Assembly: GCA_937142855.1 (NCBI GenBank)
Contig: CAKZQZ010000066.1
Coordinates: 1-64,000, forward strand
DNA from: an uncultured Alphaproteobacteria bacterium
GTDB lineage: Bacteria; Pseudomonadota; Alphaproteobacteria; Puniceispirillales; Marisalimonadaceae
DNA length: 64,000 bases
Reading direction: 5' to 3'
The notes beneath the pieces are model-generated. The model did no database searches and had not been told where the DNA came from. It saw only the letters and a list, made by a program, of their open reading frames with translations. Below are positions 55,602 to 64,000 of this stretch, piece by piece; the stretch's first letter is position 1; every line of letters begins with the position of its first letter. A program made the translations under genes and the position numbers.

Positions 55602-56465
55602 ATGAGCGATAAAAGTACTGATTTGTTTTTAGAAAGAATAGCAACTGCACTAGAGAGAATTGCTCCACCTGAAAAAAAAATAAATAATTTAAACCAAGGT
55701 GAAGGTTTTGTTTTTGATTCTAAAACTGGTTTACTAAGACCTGTCGAAGAAATTAATCGTATACCTTTATCTTTGCTTCAAGGAATAAAACACCAAAAAG
55801 AAATATTATTAAAAAATACTTTAAATTTTGCAGAAAATTTACCAGCTAATAATGCTTTATTGTGGGGTGCAAGAGGTACTGGAAAATCATCACTTGTAAA
55901 GGCTGTGCATGCTGAAGTTTTGACTAAAACCAAAGCATCACATCTTAAGTTAGTTGAAATTCATAGAGAGGACATATCAGAGCTCCCTGATTTGTTAACA
56001 TTATTATCTCAAAATAAAAATTATAAATTTATTCTTCTTTGTGATGATCTATCATTTGATGCAGGAGAAAACACATACAAAAGCCTAAAAGCAGCTTTGG
56101 ACGGTGGTATTGAAGGTAAACCAGAAAATGTTTTGTTTTATGCGACCTCTAACAGAAGGCATTTAATGCCCAGAGATATGATGGAGAATGAACGTTCCAC
56201 AGCTATTAATCCATCAGAGTCGGTAGAAGAAAAAGTTTCACTATCTGACAGATTTGGAATATGGGTGGGATTCCACAATATGTCTCAAGAAATTTTCCTA
56301 GAAATTGTATATGCATATTGTGATGAATTTAAAATACCAACAGATAAAGTTACTCTAAAATCAGAAGCTTTAGAGTGGTCAATAACAAGAGGAGCAAGGT
56401 CTGGAAGAGTTGCATGGCAGTTTGTACAAGACTTAGCAGGAAGAAATAAAATTAAGATTAATTAA
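55602..56465 (+). CDS. DUF815 AAA-type ATPase
   Basis: A 287-residue ATPase of the DUF815 family. Walker A is WGARGTGKSSLVKAVH, Walker B is KFILLCDDLSFD, and VLFYATSNRRHLMPRD is sensor 1. No precise role is known for this family. In Alphaproteobacteria it is usually found, as here, beside yajC-secDF and the LysM/M23 gene. Its stop interlocks with that of the convergent M23 gene (56462-56465). Confidence 0.88.
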   Translation: MSDKSTDLFLERIATALERIAPPEKKINNLNQGEGFVFDSKTGLLRPVEEINRIPLSLLQGIKHQKEILLKNTLNFAENLPANNALLWGARGTGKSSLVKAVHAEVLTKTKASHLKLVEIHREDISELPDLLTLLSQNKNYKFILLCDDLSFDAGENTYKSLKAALDGGIEGKPENVLFYATSNRRHLMPRDMMENERSTAINPSESVEEKVSLSDRFGIWVGFHNMSQEIFLEIVYAYCDEFKIPTDKVTLKSEALEWSITRGARSGRVAWQFVQDLAGRNKIKIN

Positions 56466-57370
56466 TTTAAGTATCTTATAGGGTTTACCGGATTTCTGTT
56501 ATGTCTAAGCTGAAAGTGAAAATATTCAATATTTTTTGAACTGTAAGCAATTATTTGACCTTTTTTTATAACAGCCCCTTGCTTTACATTAAATCTCCCT
56601 ACATTAGAATATGCGCTTAACCAACCATTTTTATGTTTTATTAAAATAAGATTTCCAAATTTCTTTATTTCAGAACCAGTAAATGCAACGGTGCCTTCAT
56701 AAACTGAATATATTGGCGAGTTAGTTGGTATTTTTATATCAATTCCATCATAATGTTGACCTTTTCCAAAGACACCGAAATCTTTAATGATTTGTCCCTT
56801 AGAAGGCCAAATAAACTTGGGAGAATTTAATAACTTAGTATTACTTGACTTATAATTTTTAATTACTTTAGGTTCTTTATTATAAACTTTTCTATCAATT
56901 ATTAAGTCGACAACAGAATAATCCTTTTTTTCAGGGATTAAAATTTTATTACCAACTTTTAATTTGTATGGTTTGGATAGTTTATTTAAATTTATGATGT
57001 CTAATTTATTAACTGCAAATTTCAAAGAGATTATATCTAAATTATCACCAGATCGAACTACATAGAAATTTTTATTTCGCAAAAACAGAATTTGATTTGG
57101 TTTTAGATTATAAGGTTTTTTCAGATTGTTATCTTCAATTATTTCCTTTGGTACTACCTTATATTTATTTGCAATAGAATAAATTGTTTCATCTTTTTTG
57201 ACAAAAATCATTCCATTTAAAGGTATTTTAGAATTACTTTTGGTATTTGATTTATCAAATACGGTCACCTTTTTTTCTATAGCAAAATCTTGCTTTACGT
57301 TTTCAACTAAATTTGAAGTTTGGCAACCCAAAAGAAAAATTAAAAAAACTAAAACGGATATATGTTTCAA
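56462..57370 (-). CDS. LysM/M23-domain lipoprotein, catalytically degenerate (NlpD-like)
   Basis: The start is TTG at 57370 after AAAAGG, giving a lipoprotein signal MKHISVLVFLIFLLGCQ with the lipobox Cys at residue 16. Two LysM domains follow (FVKKDETIYSIANKYKVV; YVVRSGDNLDIISLKFAV), then an M23 domain. Zinc ligands are altered: HYDGIDIK has Tyr where HxGxD has the first His, and YFHFQLR lacks the first His of HxH. So it probably activates an amidase, like NlpD, instead of cutting peptidoglycan. It comes after pcm, matching surE-pcm-nlpD order elsewhere. Confidence 0.88.
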   Translation of the reverse strand: MKHISVLVFLIFLLGCQTSNLVENVKQDFAIEKKVTVFDKSNTKSNSKIPLNGMIFVKKDETIYSIANKYKVVPKEIIEDNNLKKPYNLKPNQILFLRNKNFYVVRSGDNLDIISLKFAVNKLDIINLNKLSKPYKLKVGNKILIPEKKDYSVVDLIIDRKVYNKEPKVIKNYKSSNTKLLNSPKFIWPSKGQIIKDFGVFGKGQHYDGIDIKIPTNSPIYSVYEGTVAFTGSEIKKFGNLILIKHKNGWLSAYSNVGRFNVKQGAVIKKGQIIAYSSKNIEYFHFQLRHNRNPVNPIRYLN

Positions 57371-57417
57371 AAAAATACCTTTTAAAATTTTAAAAATAAC
57401 TAAAATAATACATAAAT

Positions 57418-58062
57418 TCAATCATATTCACTTATTAAAGGAACAAAGCTTACTTCTCCTAGGTCTTCCCAAACATCTTTATCTCGAGTATCTTTTATAA
57501 TAATTTTTTTTAGCCTTTGTTGGTTTGTTGATGTCACTACTGGTGCAATACATATCCCATTATATCTCACTTGATTTAATAATCTATCATCTATTTTTTT
57601 AATAGCACATGTTATAATTAAATGGTCAAATGGAGCTAATTTAGGCCAACCTAAAAAACCATCACCATGCTCACAAACTATATTTGTAAGTTTAAGCTTT
57701 TTAAAACATGAAAGAGCGTTTACCAAAAGAGGCTTAATTCTTTCTATGGAATAAACTCTTCTAGACAAAAGAGATAAAACTGAGGTTTGATAACCAGAAC
57801 CAGTTCCAATTTCTAAAATTATTTCATTTCCTTTTAATGCCATTGCTTCCGTCATTAAAGCCACAATATATGGTTGACTAATCGTTTGCTCAAAACCAAT
57901 AGGTAACGGGTTGTTTTGATAAGCGTAGGAGTGAAAGTTAGATGGCAAAAATAATTCTCTTGGTACTTTTTCAATAGCATTAAGAACGTCTTTAGAAGCA
58001 ATCCCCATTGATCTTAAATTCATAATTAAATTAGCTTTTTGGATTGAATTTTCATATAACAT
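57418..58062 (-). CDS. pcm: Protein-L-isoaspartate O-methyltransferase
   Basis: A 214-residue SAM-dependent methyltransferase that starts repair of isoaspartyl residues in aged proteins. PLPIGFEQTISQPYIVALMT is the isoaspartate-binding segment, and LEIGTGSGYQTSVLSLL the SAM motif I. It follows surE (10-base gap) and precedes the NlpD-like lipoprotein gene, an order conserved from Gamma- to Alphaproteobacteria. Confidence 0.95.
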   Translation of the reverse strand: MLYENSIQKANLIMNLRSMGIASKDVLNAIEKVPRELFLPSNFHSYAYQNNPLPIGFEQTISQPYIVALMTEAMALKGNEIILEIGTGSGYQTSVLSLLSRRVYSIERIKPLLVNALSCFKKLKLTNIVCEHGDGFLGWPKLAPFDHLIITCAIKKIDDRLLNQVRYNGICIAPVVTSTNQQRLKKIIIKDTRDKDVWEDLGEVSFVPLISEYD

Positions 58063-58072
58063 AATCTTGCTT

Positions 58073-58822
58073 CTAATTATTATTTAAAAAATTTTCGTTG
58101 GTTAAATTTAATAATAATGGACTAATTGAAATTTTATTTTGTTTTATTGTTTCTAGATCAGAACTTAATGTTGACTGGCTATGGTTTAGCATACGTCCAA
58201 TAGTAAAAGATTTTTCTTCCATGTTTATTATTAATTCATCAGCTTTTTTTTGTGAAGCTAGATGAGTGAAATGAAAGTTCTTGGTGTCAGTCTTACTTAA
58301 AAATTCATAAGGAAAGTTTACATTATAAAATTTTGGTATACTGCTATCTAAATTTATTAGGTGGTTAATGATTTGTAAACCATTTGTCCTAGATGTTTCA
58401 TAAGATTGAGAGAAATTATCACCACCACACTGACTAAAGGCAAAAGAATTTATACCTCTAACTGCGCCCTCCCAAGCCGCAGCAACTGTACCTGAGTAGG
58501 AAACCTCATCTCCAATATTACTACCTGCATTAATACCACTTAGAATTAAGTCTGGCTTTTTTTCTTTAAATAGATAATTGATGGCAAAAATGACGCAGTC
58601 TGTTGGAGTTCCATCTATAACCCAAACTAAGTCAGATAATTGTTCAAAGTTTATTTCTTTTCTAATTGTTATAGATTTTGATTTAGCTGATTGGTTATAC
58701 TTAGGAGAAATAACAAAAACTTTTTCTGCTAATTCTTCAGCTATTTCTTTAAGTATTTGTAAACCCACTGCATTATGACCATCGTCATTTGTAATTAAGA
58801 CATTTTGTAATTTTTTTTTCAT
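58073..58822 (-). CDS. surE: 5'/3'-nucleotidase SurE
   Basis: A metal-dependent phosphatase of 249 residues acting on nucleoside monophosphates. The metal site is in VLITNDDGHNAVGLQIL (two Asp), with Ser in KYNQSAKS and Asn in LILSGINAGSNIGDEVSYSG. Length is normal. It lies 5 bases after serS and before pcm. Confidence 0.95.
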   Translation of the reverse strand: MKKKLQNVLITNDDGHNAVGLQILKEIAEELAEKVFVISPKYNQSAKSKSITIRKEINFEQLSDLVWVIDGTPTDCVIFAINYLFKEKKPDLILSGINAGSNIGDEVSYSGTVAAAWEGAVRGINSFAFSQCGGDNFSQSYETSRTNGLQIINHLINLDSSIPKFYNVNFPYEFLSKTDTKNFHFTHLASQKKADELIINMEEKSFTIGRMLNHSQSTLSSDLETIKQNKISISPLLLNLTNENFLNNN

Positions 58823-58827
58823 TGGGT

Positions 58828-60117
58828 TTAATGAGGCATTTCGATTTTTTTTAAACCTCTCATGTAAGGTAATAATGCATCAGGTATTACTATTGATCCA
58901 TCTTTTTGCTGATAATTTTCTAGAATTGCAATCATAGTTCTGCCTACTGCTAAACCAGAACCATTAAGAGTATGTAAAAAATCAATTTCATTACTAACTT
59001 TATCTTTAAACTTAGCATTCATCCTACGAGCTTGAAAATCTCCACAATTGGAACATGATGATATTTCTCTATATAAACCTTGGCCTGAGTTTTGTCCCGG
59101 AAGCCATACCTCTAAATCATATGTTTTTTTTGCAGAAAAACCAACATCACCCGAACATAACATCATAACTCTGTAAGGTAATTTTAGTTTTTGAAGAATT
59201 TTTTCAGCACAAGAAACTAAATATTCTAATTCTTCATTAGATTTAGTAGGATGAGTAACAAACACCATCTCAACTTTTGAAAACTGATGTTGCCTTATCA
59301 TACCTCTAGTATCACTGCCCGCAGCTCCTGCTTCAGACCTAAAACAAGGAGTATTAGCAACAAACCTTAAAGGCAAATTATTTTTGTCAATTATTTCATT
59401 GCTTACAATGTTAGTAAGAGGAACCTCAGCTGTTGGTATCAACCACCTATTATCGGTCGTATGAAAAAGATCATCAGAGAACTTTGGCAATTGCCCAGTT
59501 CCAAATAAAGCATGTTCTTTAACAAGAAATGGAGGAGAAATTTCTTCAAATTCATCATCATTTAAGTGAGTTTCTATCATGAATGTTGACAAAGCTCTTT
59601 CAAGTAACGCTAATTGTCCTCTTAATAAAACAAATCTAGACCCCGATATTTTTACTCCTCTTTTAAAATCCATTTGGTTGAGCTTTTCTCCAATTTCAAC
59701 ATGGTCTAAAGGATTAAAAGAAAATTGTGGTTTCTCTCCCCAAGCTTTTATAAATTGGTTTTCTTCTTCTGATTTGCCTTCTGGAACATCGTCTTCAAGA
59801 CTATTTGGTAATTCTATCAAAAGATTATTCAATTTTAGATTTAGGTCTTTTACCTTTTCATCCATTATTGTTAAATCTGATTTATAGTCAGAAATATTTT
59901 TTTTTAGAGAAGAAATATCAGCACCTTGGGAAATTAAAATACCTATATCTTTAGATGCTTTGTTTCTTTTTTCTTGTAAAACCTGCATTTTTGTCTGGTA
60001 AGATCTAATATCATTGTCAATATCAAGTATTTCAGATGAGTTTAATGATATTCCTCTTCTTTTCATCAGTTTTTCAAATTGTTTAGGGTTATTTCTAATA
60101 TACTTAATATTATGCAT
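58828..60117 (-). CDS. serS: Seryl-tRNA synthetase
   Basis: A class II synthetase, 429 residues. An N-terminal antiparallel coiled-coil arm (about residues 30-105) binds the long variable arm of tRNA-Ser. Motif 2 is in LRFVANTPCFRSEAGAAGSD and motif 3 in LNGSGLAVGRTMIAILENYQ; motif 1 is around EEISPPFLVK. It sits between tatC and surE on the minus strand, 16 bases after tatC, as in many Alphaproteobacteria. Confidence 0.97.
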   Translation of the reverse strand: MHNIKYIRNNPKQFEKLMKRRGISLNSSEILDIDNDIRSYQTKMQVLQEKRNKASKDIGILISQGADISSLKKNISDYKSDLTIMDEKVKDLNLKLNNLLIELPNSLEDDVPEGKSEEENQFIKAWGEKPQFSFNPLDHVEIGEKLNQMDFKRGVKISGSRFVLLRGQLALLERALSTFMIETHLNDDEFEEISPPFLVKEHALFGTGQLPKFSDDLFHTTDNRWLIPTAEVPLTNIVSNEIIDKNNLPLRFVANTPCFRSEAGAAGSDTRGMIRQHQFSKVEMVFVTHPTKSNEELEYLVSCAEKILQKLKLPYRVMMLCSGDVGFSAKKTYDLEVWLPGQNSGQGLYREISSCSNCGDFQARRMNAKFKDKVSNEIDFLHTLNGSGLAVGRTMIAILENYQQKDGSIVIPDALLPYMRGLKKIEMPH

Positions 60118-60133
60118 TTATTGCCTCTTCTTA

Positions 60134-60910
60134 TTATTCTTTACTAAGAAATCGAGAAAAAATTATGGAAATCTCATATAAAGCTATTATAGGCAAAGCA
60201 AGTAAAATCTGAGAAATCACATCTGGAGGGGTTAAAATTGCCGCAATTACAAATGCTGTTAAAATGGCGTATTTTCTTTTACTTGCTAAATCTTCTGGTG
60301 TTATGATTCCTGTTTTTACGAGTAGAAGCAAAATAACCGGTAACTCAAAGCATAATCCAAAAGCGAAGATAAGTTTCATTATAAGAGATAAATATTCAGA
60401 TATTCTAGGTTCTAATTCAATAGGAAGAGAACCATCGACGCTATTGACCTGAAACGAAAGAAAAAAATCCCAAGCCAATGGAATAACAATATAATATACC
60501 ATAGCTGCACCAGCTAAAAAAAGTACTGGTGTAGCTAATAAAAATGGGAGAAAAGCTTTCTTTTCATTTTGATATAAGCCAGGGGCAACAAAACGCCAAA
60601 TTTGAATTAAAAAAATTGGAAGAGAAACGCAAATAGATATAAAAAAAGCTACTTTTACTTGGGTAAAAAAACCTTCATGCAAAGCAGTAAAAATCATCCT
60701 ACCACCATTTTCTAAAATTTCTGCTGCCAAAGGCGCTTGCAAAAAATTGTATACTATATCAGCTAGATTTTGATTATCATTTGTAAATTTAATAAAACAT
60801 AAAAAAAATAAAAAAAGAAAAGCACAAAAAGATACTAAAAGCCTGTTTCTTAGCTCTATTAAATGATCAAGAAGAGTCATATCATGCTCTGACTTTTTAA
60901 CTTTTGCCAT
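60134..60910 (-). CDS. tatC: Sec-independent translocase subunit TatC
   Basis: The twin-arginine receptor, 258 residues, six helices. The N-terminal LLDHLIELRNRLLVSF and ILENGGRMIFTALHEGFFTQVKV (Glu of the first periplasmic loop) are conserved; FLIQIWRFVAPGLYQNEKK is the cytoplasmic loop that binds the RR motif. Order tatA-tatB-tatC is complete. One client, the ABC binding protein at 16-17 kb, is in this window. Confidence 0.97.
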   Translation of the reverse strand: MAKVKKSEHDMTLLDHLIELRNRLLVSFCAFLFLFFLCFIKFTNDNQNLADIVYNFLQAPLAAEILENGGRMIFTALHEGFFTQVKVAFFISICVSLPIFLIQIWRFVAPGLYQNEKKAFLPFLLATPVLFLAGAAMVYYIVIPLAWDFFLSFQVNSVDGSLPIELEPRISEYLSLIMKLIFAFGLCFELPVILLLLVKTGIITPEDLASKRKYAILTAFVIAAILTPPDVISQILLALPIIALYEISIIFSRFLSKE

Positions 60911-60926
60911 AGTAAGGCCTCAAATA

Positions 60927-61283
60927 TTATGTTTTTTTTGTTTTCAAAGGTGATTTCTTTTTTGTATTATTTGAATTCTTTATTTCATTAATATCTTTTT
61001 TTAAAGAATTAATGTTTAAATCGTCCTCAAAACTTTTTAATTCATCAATTTCAGAATTCATAATAGATTTGTCATCTAGCTTTTGTACCTGATTTCTTAA
61101 ATCTGAAATCTCAGCTTCATTAGCCAAGTCATCAATTCCAGAATGAAATTGAGTAGCCATTGATTTAATTTTTCGTACAAAAGATGAAATAGATCTTAAT
61201 ACTTTTGGTAAATCTTTTGGGCCAACGACTATTAAAAGAACAAAAGATATTAATAAAAATTCTGGAAAACCAATATCGAGCAT
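60927..61283 (-). CDS. tatB: Sec-independent translocase subunit TatB
   Basis: A single-helix protein of 118 residues: MLDIGFPEFLLISFVLLIV then GPKDLPKVLRSISSFVRKIK, the TatB helix-hinge-amphipathic pattern with Glu8 kept. The tail is charged and Asn/Lys-rich. It lies between tatA and tatC with gaps of 17 and 16 bases. Confidence 0.94.
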   Translation of the reverse strand: MLDIGFPEFLLISFVLLIVVGPKDLPKVLRSISSFVRKIKSMATQFHSGIDDLANEAEISDLRNQVQKLDDKSIMNSEIDELKSFEDDLNINSLKKDINEIKNSNNTKKKSPLKTKKT

Positions 61284-61300
61284 TTACTACTTTCTAGAAT

Positions 61301-61552
61301 TTATGACTTCTTTTTAATAGTTTGCTTTTTTTTAGTTTGCTTTTTTGCAGCTTTCTTTTTTGGAGTGACTTTTTGTTCAGAAATAGCCTCAACTTCTTCT
61401 TCATTGTCTTTGTTAGATTTAACTTGATCTTTAAAGTTTTTAAGACCTTTTCCAAAATCGCCCATTATACTTGATAATTTGCCTTTACCGCCAAAAAGAA
61501 TAAGCACAACTATGAGGACTATAACCCAATGCCAAATACTAAATGCACCCAT
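61301..61552 (-). CDS. tatA: Sec-independent translocase subunit TatA
   Basis: The pore-forming subunit, 83 residues. A short helix ([19 protein letters not shown]) is followed by the amphipathic helix with [16 protein letters not shown] and a very Lys-rich tail. FG at the hinge is invariant in TatA. RBS GGGAGA lies 9 bases before the ATG. A 91-base space separates it from the ABC ATPase gene upstream, so it may have its own promoter. Confidence 0.95.
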   Translation of the reverse strand: MGAFSIWHWVIVLIVVLILFGGKGKLSSIMGDFGKGLKNFKDQVKSNKDNEEEVEAISEQKVTPKKKAAKKQTKKKQTIKKKS

Positions 61553-61643
61553 AACACATATCTCCCGAAAATTTATCTATAATATATAACCTAAACTATC
61601 AAATATGTAATAATAAATATTAAATCTTTTAAATTATTTAATT

Positions 61644-62720
61644 TTAATCTTTAAAAATGAAAATTTGTGAAGGGTCTGAACAAACTTTAACCTTTTCATT
61701 AATATTAAAAAAATTTAACCCAGGTATTCTTGCATGTACATGAAAGTCAGTATTCCCAACTTTAATTGATAAATGAACTAAAGTGGAACCAGCTAAAAGT
61801 CTAGCTTCCATAACACATCCAATATATGGAGATATAATATATTTATTTTTGTTAGTATTTTTTGATATATTTTTCTTATCTGAATAAAGCATAATAGCTT
61901 CATTTCTTATAACTATTTTAACTTTACTTTTATTAAATTTTTTTGGACAAGAAAAAGTTCCCAAAACTGTATTTACAAGTCCTTCTTCAACTATTCCTCC
62001 AAATACATTAATTTCTCCAAAAAATTCTGCTATAAAAGCTGACTTTGGTCGCAAATAAAGATCTATTGGACTCCCAAATTGTTCAATAAAACCATTATTT
62101 AGAACCCCGATTTTATCAGACATAAACATTGCCTCTTCGGGGTCATGCGTTACTAGTAATGCAGAAATGTTGTTTTCTCTAAGAATATGTAACATCTGAT
62201 CTCTAATTTTTTCTTTCAATCTTGAATCTAAATTTGAATAAGGTTCGTCTAACAATATTATTTGAGGATCAGAAGCCATAGCTCTTATTAATGCAACTTG
62301 TTGTTGCTGACCACCAGATAACTCATGGGGATATTTATCAGAAAAATTTGATAAATTTACTTCATCCATTAATTGTTGAATTTTTTTTGTTTGTAATTGT
62401 TCTTCTTTTTTATCCATCCCAAAAAAAATATTTTGCGAAATGGTTAAATGAGGAAATAAAGCACAATCTTGGAATACATATCCAATACCTCTTTTATCAG
62501 GACTTAAATGAGTGTCTCTGGATGAAATAGTTTGATTATTAAGTTTAATCTCACCTTTTTGGATTTTTTCAATTCCACTTGCTAGTTTTAGTAAGGTAGT
62601 TTTACCACAACCAGATGGGCCAAGGAGAGACACAACCTCCCCTACTTGTAATCTCATAGAAAAATCATTTAAAATTATTCTATTATTATATTCAAAATGG
62701 ATATTTAAGAAATCTAACAA
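61644..62720 (-). CDS. Orphan ABC importer ATPase (FbpC/PotA type)
   Basis: A 358-residue ATPase. Walker A is LGPSGCGKTTLLKLASG, the signature is ELSGGQQQQVALIRAMA (four Gln), Walker B is IILLDEPYSNLDSR and the switch His is in LLVTHDPEEAM. A C-terminal TOBE-type domain of about 120 residues resembles iron(III) importers. No permease or binding-protein gene adjoins it; those parts must be elsewhere, or it serves another importer. It interrupts the usual scpB-tatA junction. Confidence 0.9.
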   Translation of the reverse strand: MLDFLNIHFEYNNRIILNDFSMRLQVGEVVSLLGPSGCGKTTLLKLASGIEKIQKGEIKLNNQTISSRDTHLSPDKRGIGYVFQDCALFPHLTISQNIFFGMDKKEEQLQTKKIQQLMDEVNLSNFSDKYPHELSGGQQQQVALIRAMASDPQIILLDEPYSNLDSRLKEKIRDQMLHILRENNISALLVTHDPEEAMFMSDKIGVLNNGFIEQFGSPIDLYLRPKSAFIAEFFGEINVFGGIVEEGLVNTVLGTFSCPKKFNKSKVKIVIRNEAIMLYSDKKNISKNTNKNKYIISPYIGCVMEARLLAGSTLVHLSIKVGNTDFHVHARIPGLNFFNINEKVKVCSDPSQIFIFKD

Positions 62721-62741
62721 GTTAGTACCATAAAAGAAAAT

Positions 62742-63335
62742 TTATTCATCGTTCACCGGTTCATCATTGAAAATTATTTTATTCTTATCTAACAAACCAG
62801 AATTTTTTAAATCATCAATTCCTGGCAATTCGTTGATTTCCCTAAGACCAAAATAGTCTAAAAACAAATTAGAAGTTTTCCACGTTAGAGGATTACCAGG
62901 TGTTGATCTCCTTGGTCCAGGTTGTACCCAACCTAATTCTAATAATACATCTAATGTTCCTCTACTAAGAGAAACACCTCTAATATTTTCAATTTCCGAC
63001 CTTGTTACTGGTTGATGGTATGCAATTATTGACAGGGTTTCTGTTGCTGCTCTAGATAAAGGCTTGGAAACCACCTTCTCAATATTCAAATACTCAGAAA
63101 TTTCAGAAGAAGTTCTAAACGCATAAGTGTTATTTATTTTACAAAAATTTACTCCCCTAGAGGAATATTCTTTTTCTAAAATTTTTAAAATTTGATCTAG
63201 AACATTCACGTCATTGACACGTTCTTTAAGCTCACTATAAGAAACTGGTTCAGATGAGGCAAAAATAAAAGCTTCAATAATTTTTTGTTTAAAATTAAAC
63301 TCGAGTTCATTTATGTTTTTTTGATCAGTATTCAT
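62742..63335 (-). CDS. scpB: Segregation and condensation protein B
   Basis: A kleisin-associated subunit of the SMC complex, 197 residues. Two winged-helix domains are expected; FIFASSEPVSYSELKERV and SIIAYHQPVTRSEIENIRGV are the family landmarks, ending in GLREINELPGIDDL. It works with ScpA and SMC in chromosome segregation. The gap to scpA is 23 bases. Confidence 0.95.
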   Translation of the reverse strand: MNTDQKNINELEFNFKQKIIEAFIFASSEPVSYSELKERVNDVNVLDQILKILEKEYSSRGVNFCKINNTYAFRTSSEISEYLNIEKVVSKPLSRAATETLSIIAYHQPVTRSEIENIRGVSLSRGTLDVLLELGWVQPGPRRSTPGNPLTWKTSNLFLDYFGLREINELPGIDDLKNSGLLDKNKIIFNDEPVNDE

Positions 63336-63358
63336 TTAATATCCAGGTTAATAAATTT

Positions 63359-64000
63359 TTAATTATTTATATTTTTTGAAGATAAAAGAATTTCATCTTT
63401 AAAACTGTCTTGCCTAATATTTACATCTCCTTCTTTTGCTAATTCAAGAGAAGCCACAAAATGAGAAGCTAAAGCTGATTTATTTTCAAGTTCATTTTTA
63501 ATATTTTTAGGAATAAAATCTAATAAATTTTTCCAATCATTAGTATCTTTAAGGATCTGTTTTAATCTAATTAGAGCATTTTCAACGGAAAAAAGTTTTG
63601 TATTTGCAATTGTAATAGTTTCCCCTTCATTTTTAGTGACAATACTTCCATAAGTTTTAATTAAATCATACAAAGTTAAATTATATTGAAATTTATTACT
63701 GACATTAAAAACTTCAGGATTTCCGTTCTTAAAAAAATGAGTGCCTAATTGATGTCTATTAAAAAGAAGTTTCGATACATGTTGAACACCTTCCAACCTC
63801 TTCATTTGAAATTCTAAAAGTTCAGATAAATTTTCTATATTTTCTAAATTTTCATCGTTTTCAATTGGTAGCAGTAACTTAGATTTCAAAAAAGCAAGCC
63901 AAGCACCCATAACCAAATACTCTGCAGCTATATCTATGTCTTTATTAATTATATTATCTAAAAACTCTAAATACTGCTCTGCTAACTTTAAAATGGACAA
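63359..64000 (-). CDS. scpA: Segregation and condensation protein A (5' end cut off)
   Basis: Partial: the N-terminus lies beyond the right edge, and 213 C-terminal codons are present. LAEQYLEFLDNIINKDID and AAEYLVMGAWLAFLKSKLLL are the typical central segment of the ScpA kleisin. The C-terminal winged helix shows as FVASLELAKEGDVNIRQDSF. It bridges the two SMC heads and binds ScpB, encoded next. Confidence 0.95.
   Translation of the reverse strand: MSILKLAEQYLEFLDNIINKDIDIAAEYLVMGAWLAFLKSKLLLPIENDENLENIENLSELLEFQMKRLEGVQHVSKLLFNRHQLGTHFFKNGNPEVFNVSNKFQYNLTLYDLIKTYGSIVTKNEGETITIANTKLFSVENALIRLKQILKDTNDWKNLLDFIPKNIKNELENKSALASHFVASLELAKEGDVNIRQDSFKDEILLSSKNINN

Noticed and set aside
1-64000. 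Mobile elements, prophage, CRISPR array, toxin-antitoxin or restriction genes
   Set aside because: No transposase, integrase, phage structural gene, repeat-spacer pattern or nuclease/methylase pair was seen; gene style is uniform from end to end.

Overview
The window is 64 kb of AT-rich, tightly packed bacterial chromosome with no insertion sequence, prophage, CRISPR array or rRNA. It looks like a free-living, streamlined alphaproteobacterium, probably marine. The evidence is the gene order ssb-gyrA-coaD beside a divergent uvrA-trmFO; the block scpA-scpB / tatABC-serS-surE-pcm-M23 lipoprotein / yajC-secD-secF; several small-molecule importers of ABC and TRAP type; a coxSLM-coxDE locus; and very short or negative intergenic spaces. 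I infer a low-GC marine lineage (SAR11-like, HIMB59 or AEGEAN-169 type), but the sequence alone does not fix the genus.

Positions 1-13 kb hold scattered catabolic genes. There is a disulfide-reducing glutathione transferase (cut by the left edge), a quinone oxidoreductase, an iron superoxide dismutase, an intradiol ring-cleavage dioxygenase, an adenine-salvage pair (MTA/SAH nucleosidase and apt), an amidase with a carboxymuconolactone-decarboxylase-like partner, methylmalonate-semialdehyde dehydrogenase, a GNAT acetyltransferase, a D-aminoacylase-like amidohydrolase, a stand-alone membrane domain of the urate hydroxylase PuuD type, TenA, a second amidase and a polysaccharide-deacetylase/PuuE-like hydrolase. 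Positions 13-26 kb are transport and sugar/organic-acid genes. A complete spermidine/putrescine- or iron-type ABC importer with a Tat-exported binding protein lies divergent from an MmgE/PrpD, cupin and TIM-barrel operon. A lactonase, an MFS carrier and a TAXI-type TRAP transporter follow.

Positions 26-44 kb hold a small heat-shock gene with an unusual tandem-hairpin leader, a Baeyer-Villiger monooxygenase/enolase-superfamily/thioesterase run, a sirtuin without zinc cysteines, an ABC-2 exporter, a glutathione transferase and SDR genes. Two secreted serine proteases face each other tail to tail. A MaoC hydratase, a DsrE protein and a form II molybdenum hydroxylase (coxSLM) with its divergent maturation pair coxDE complete the region.

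Positions 44-64 kb are mostly housekeeping: tRNA-Lys, coaD, gyrA, ssb, uvrA, trmFO, secF, secD, yajC, a DUF815 ATPase, a catalytically degenerate LysM/M23 lipoprotein, pcm, surE, serS, tatCBA, an orphan ABC ATPase, scpB and a truncated scpA. TatABC and SecDF-YajC serve the secreted proteins seen elsewhere; the ABC binding protein carries a twin-arginine signal. The items most worth following are the two hairpins with a shared core before hsp20, the TenA/amidase/deacetylase/ABC cluster, the zinc-less sirtuin, the operator-like palindromes before the D-aminoacylase and coxS genes, and the recurrent interlocked stop codons of convergent genes. I did not find a clearly new multi-gene system.
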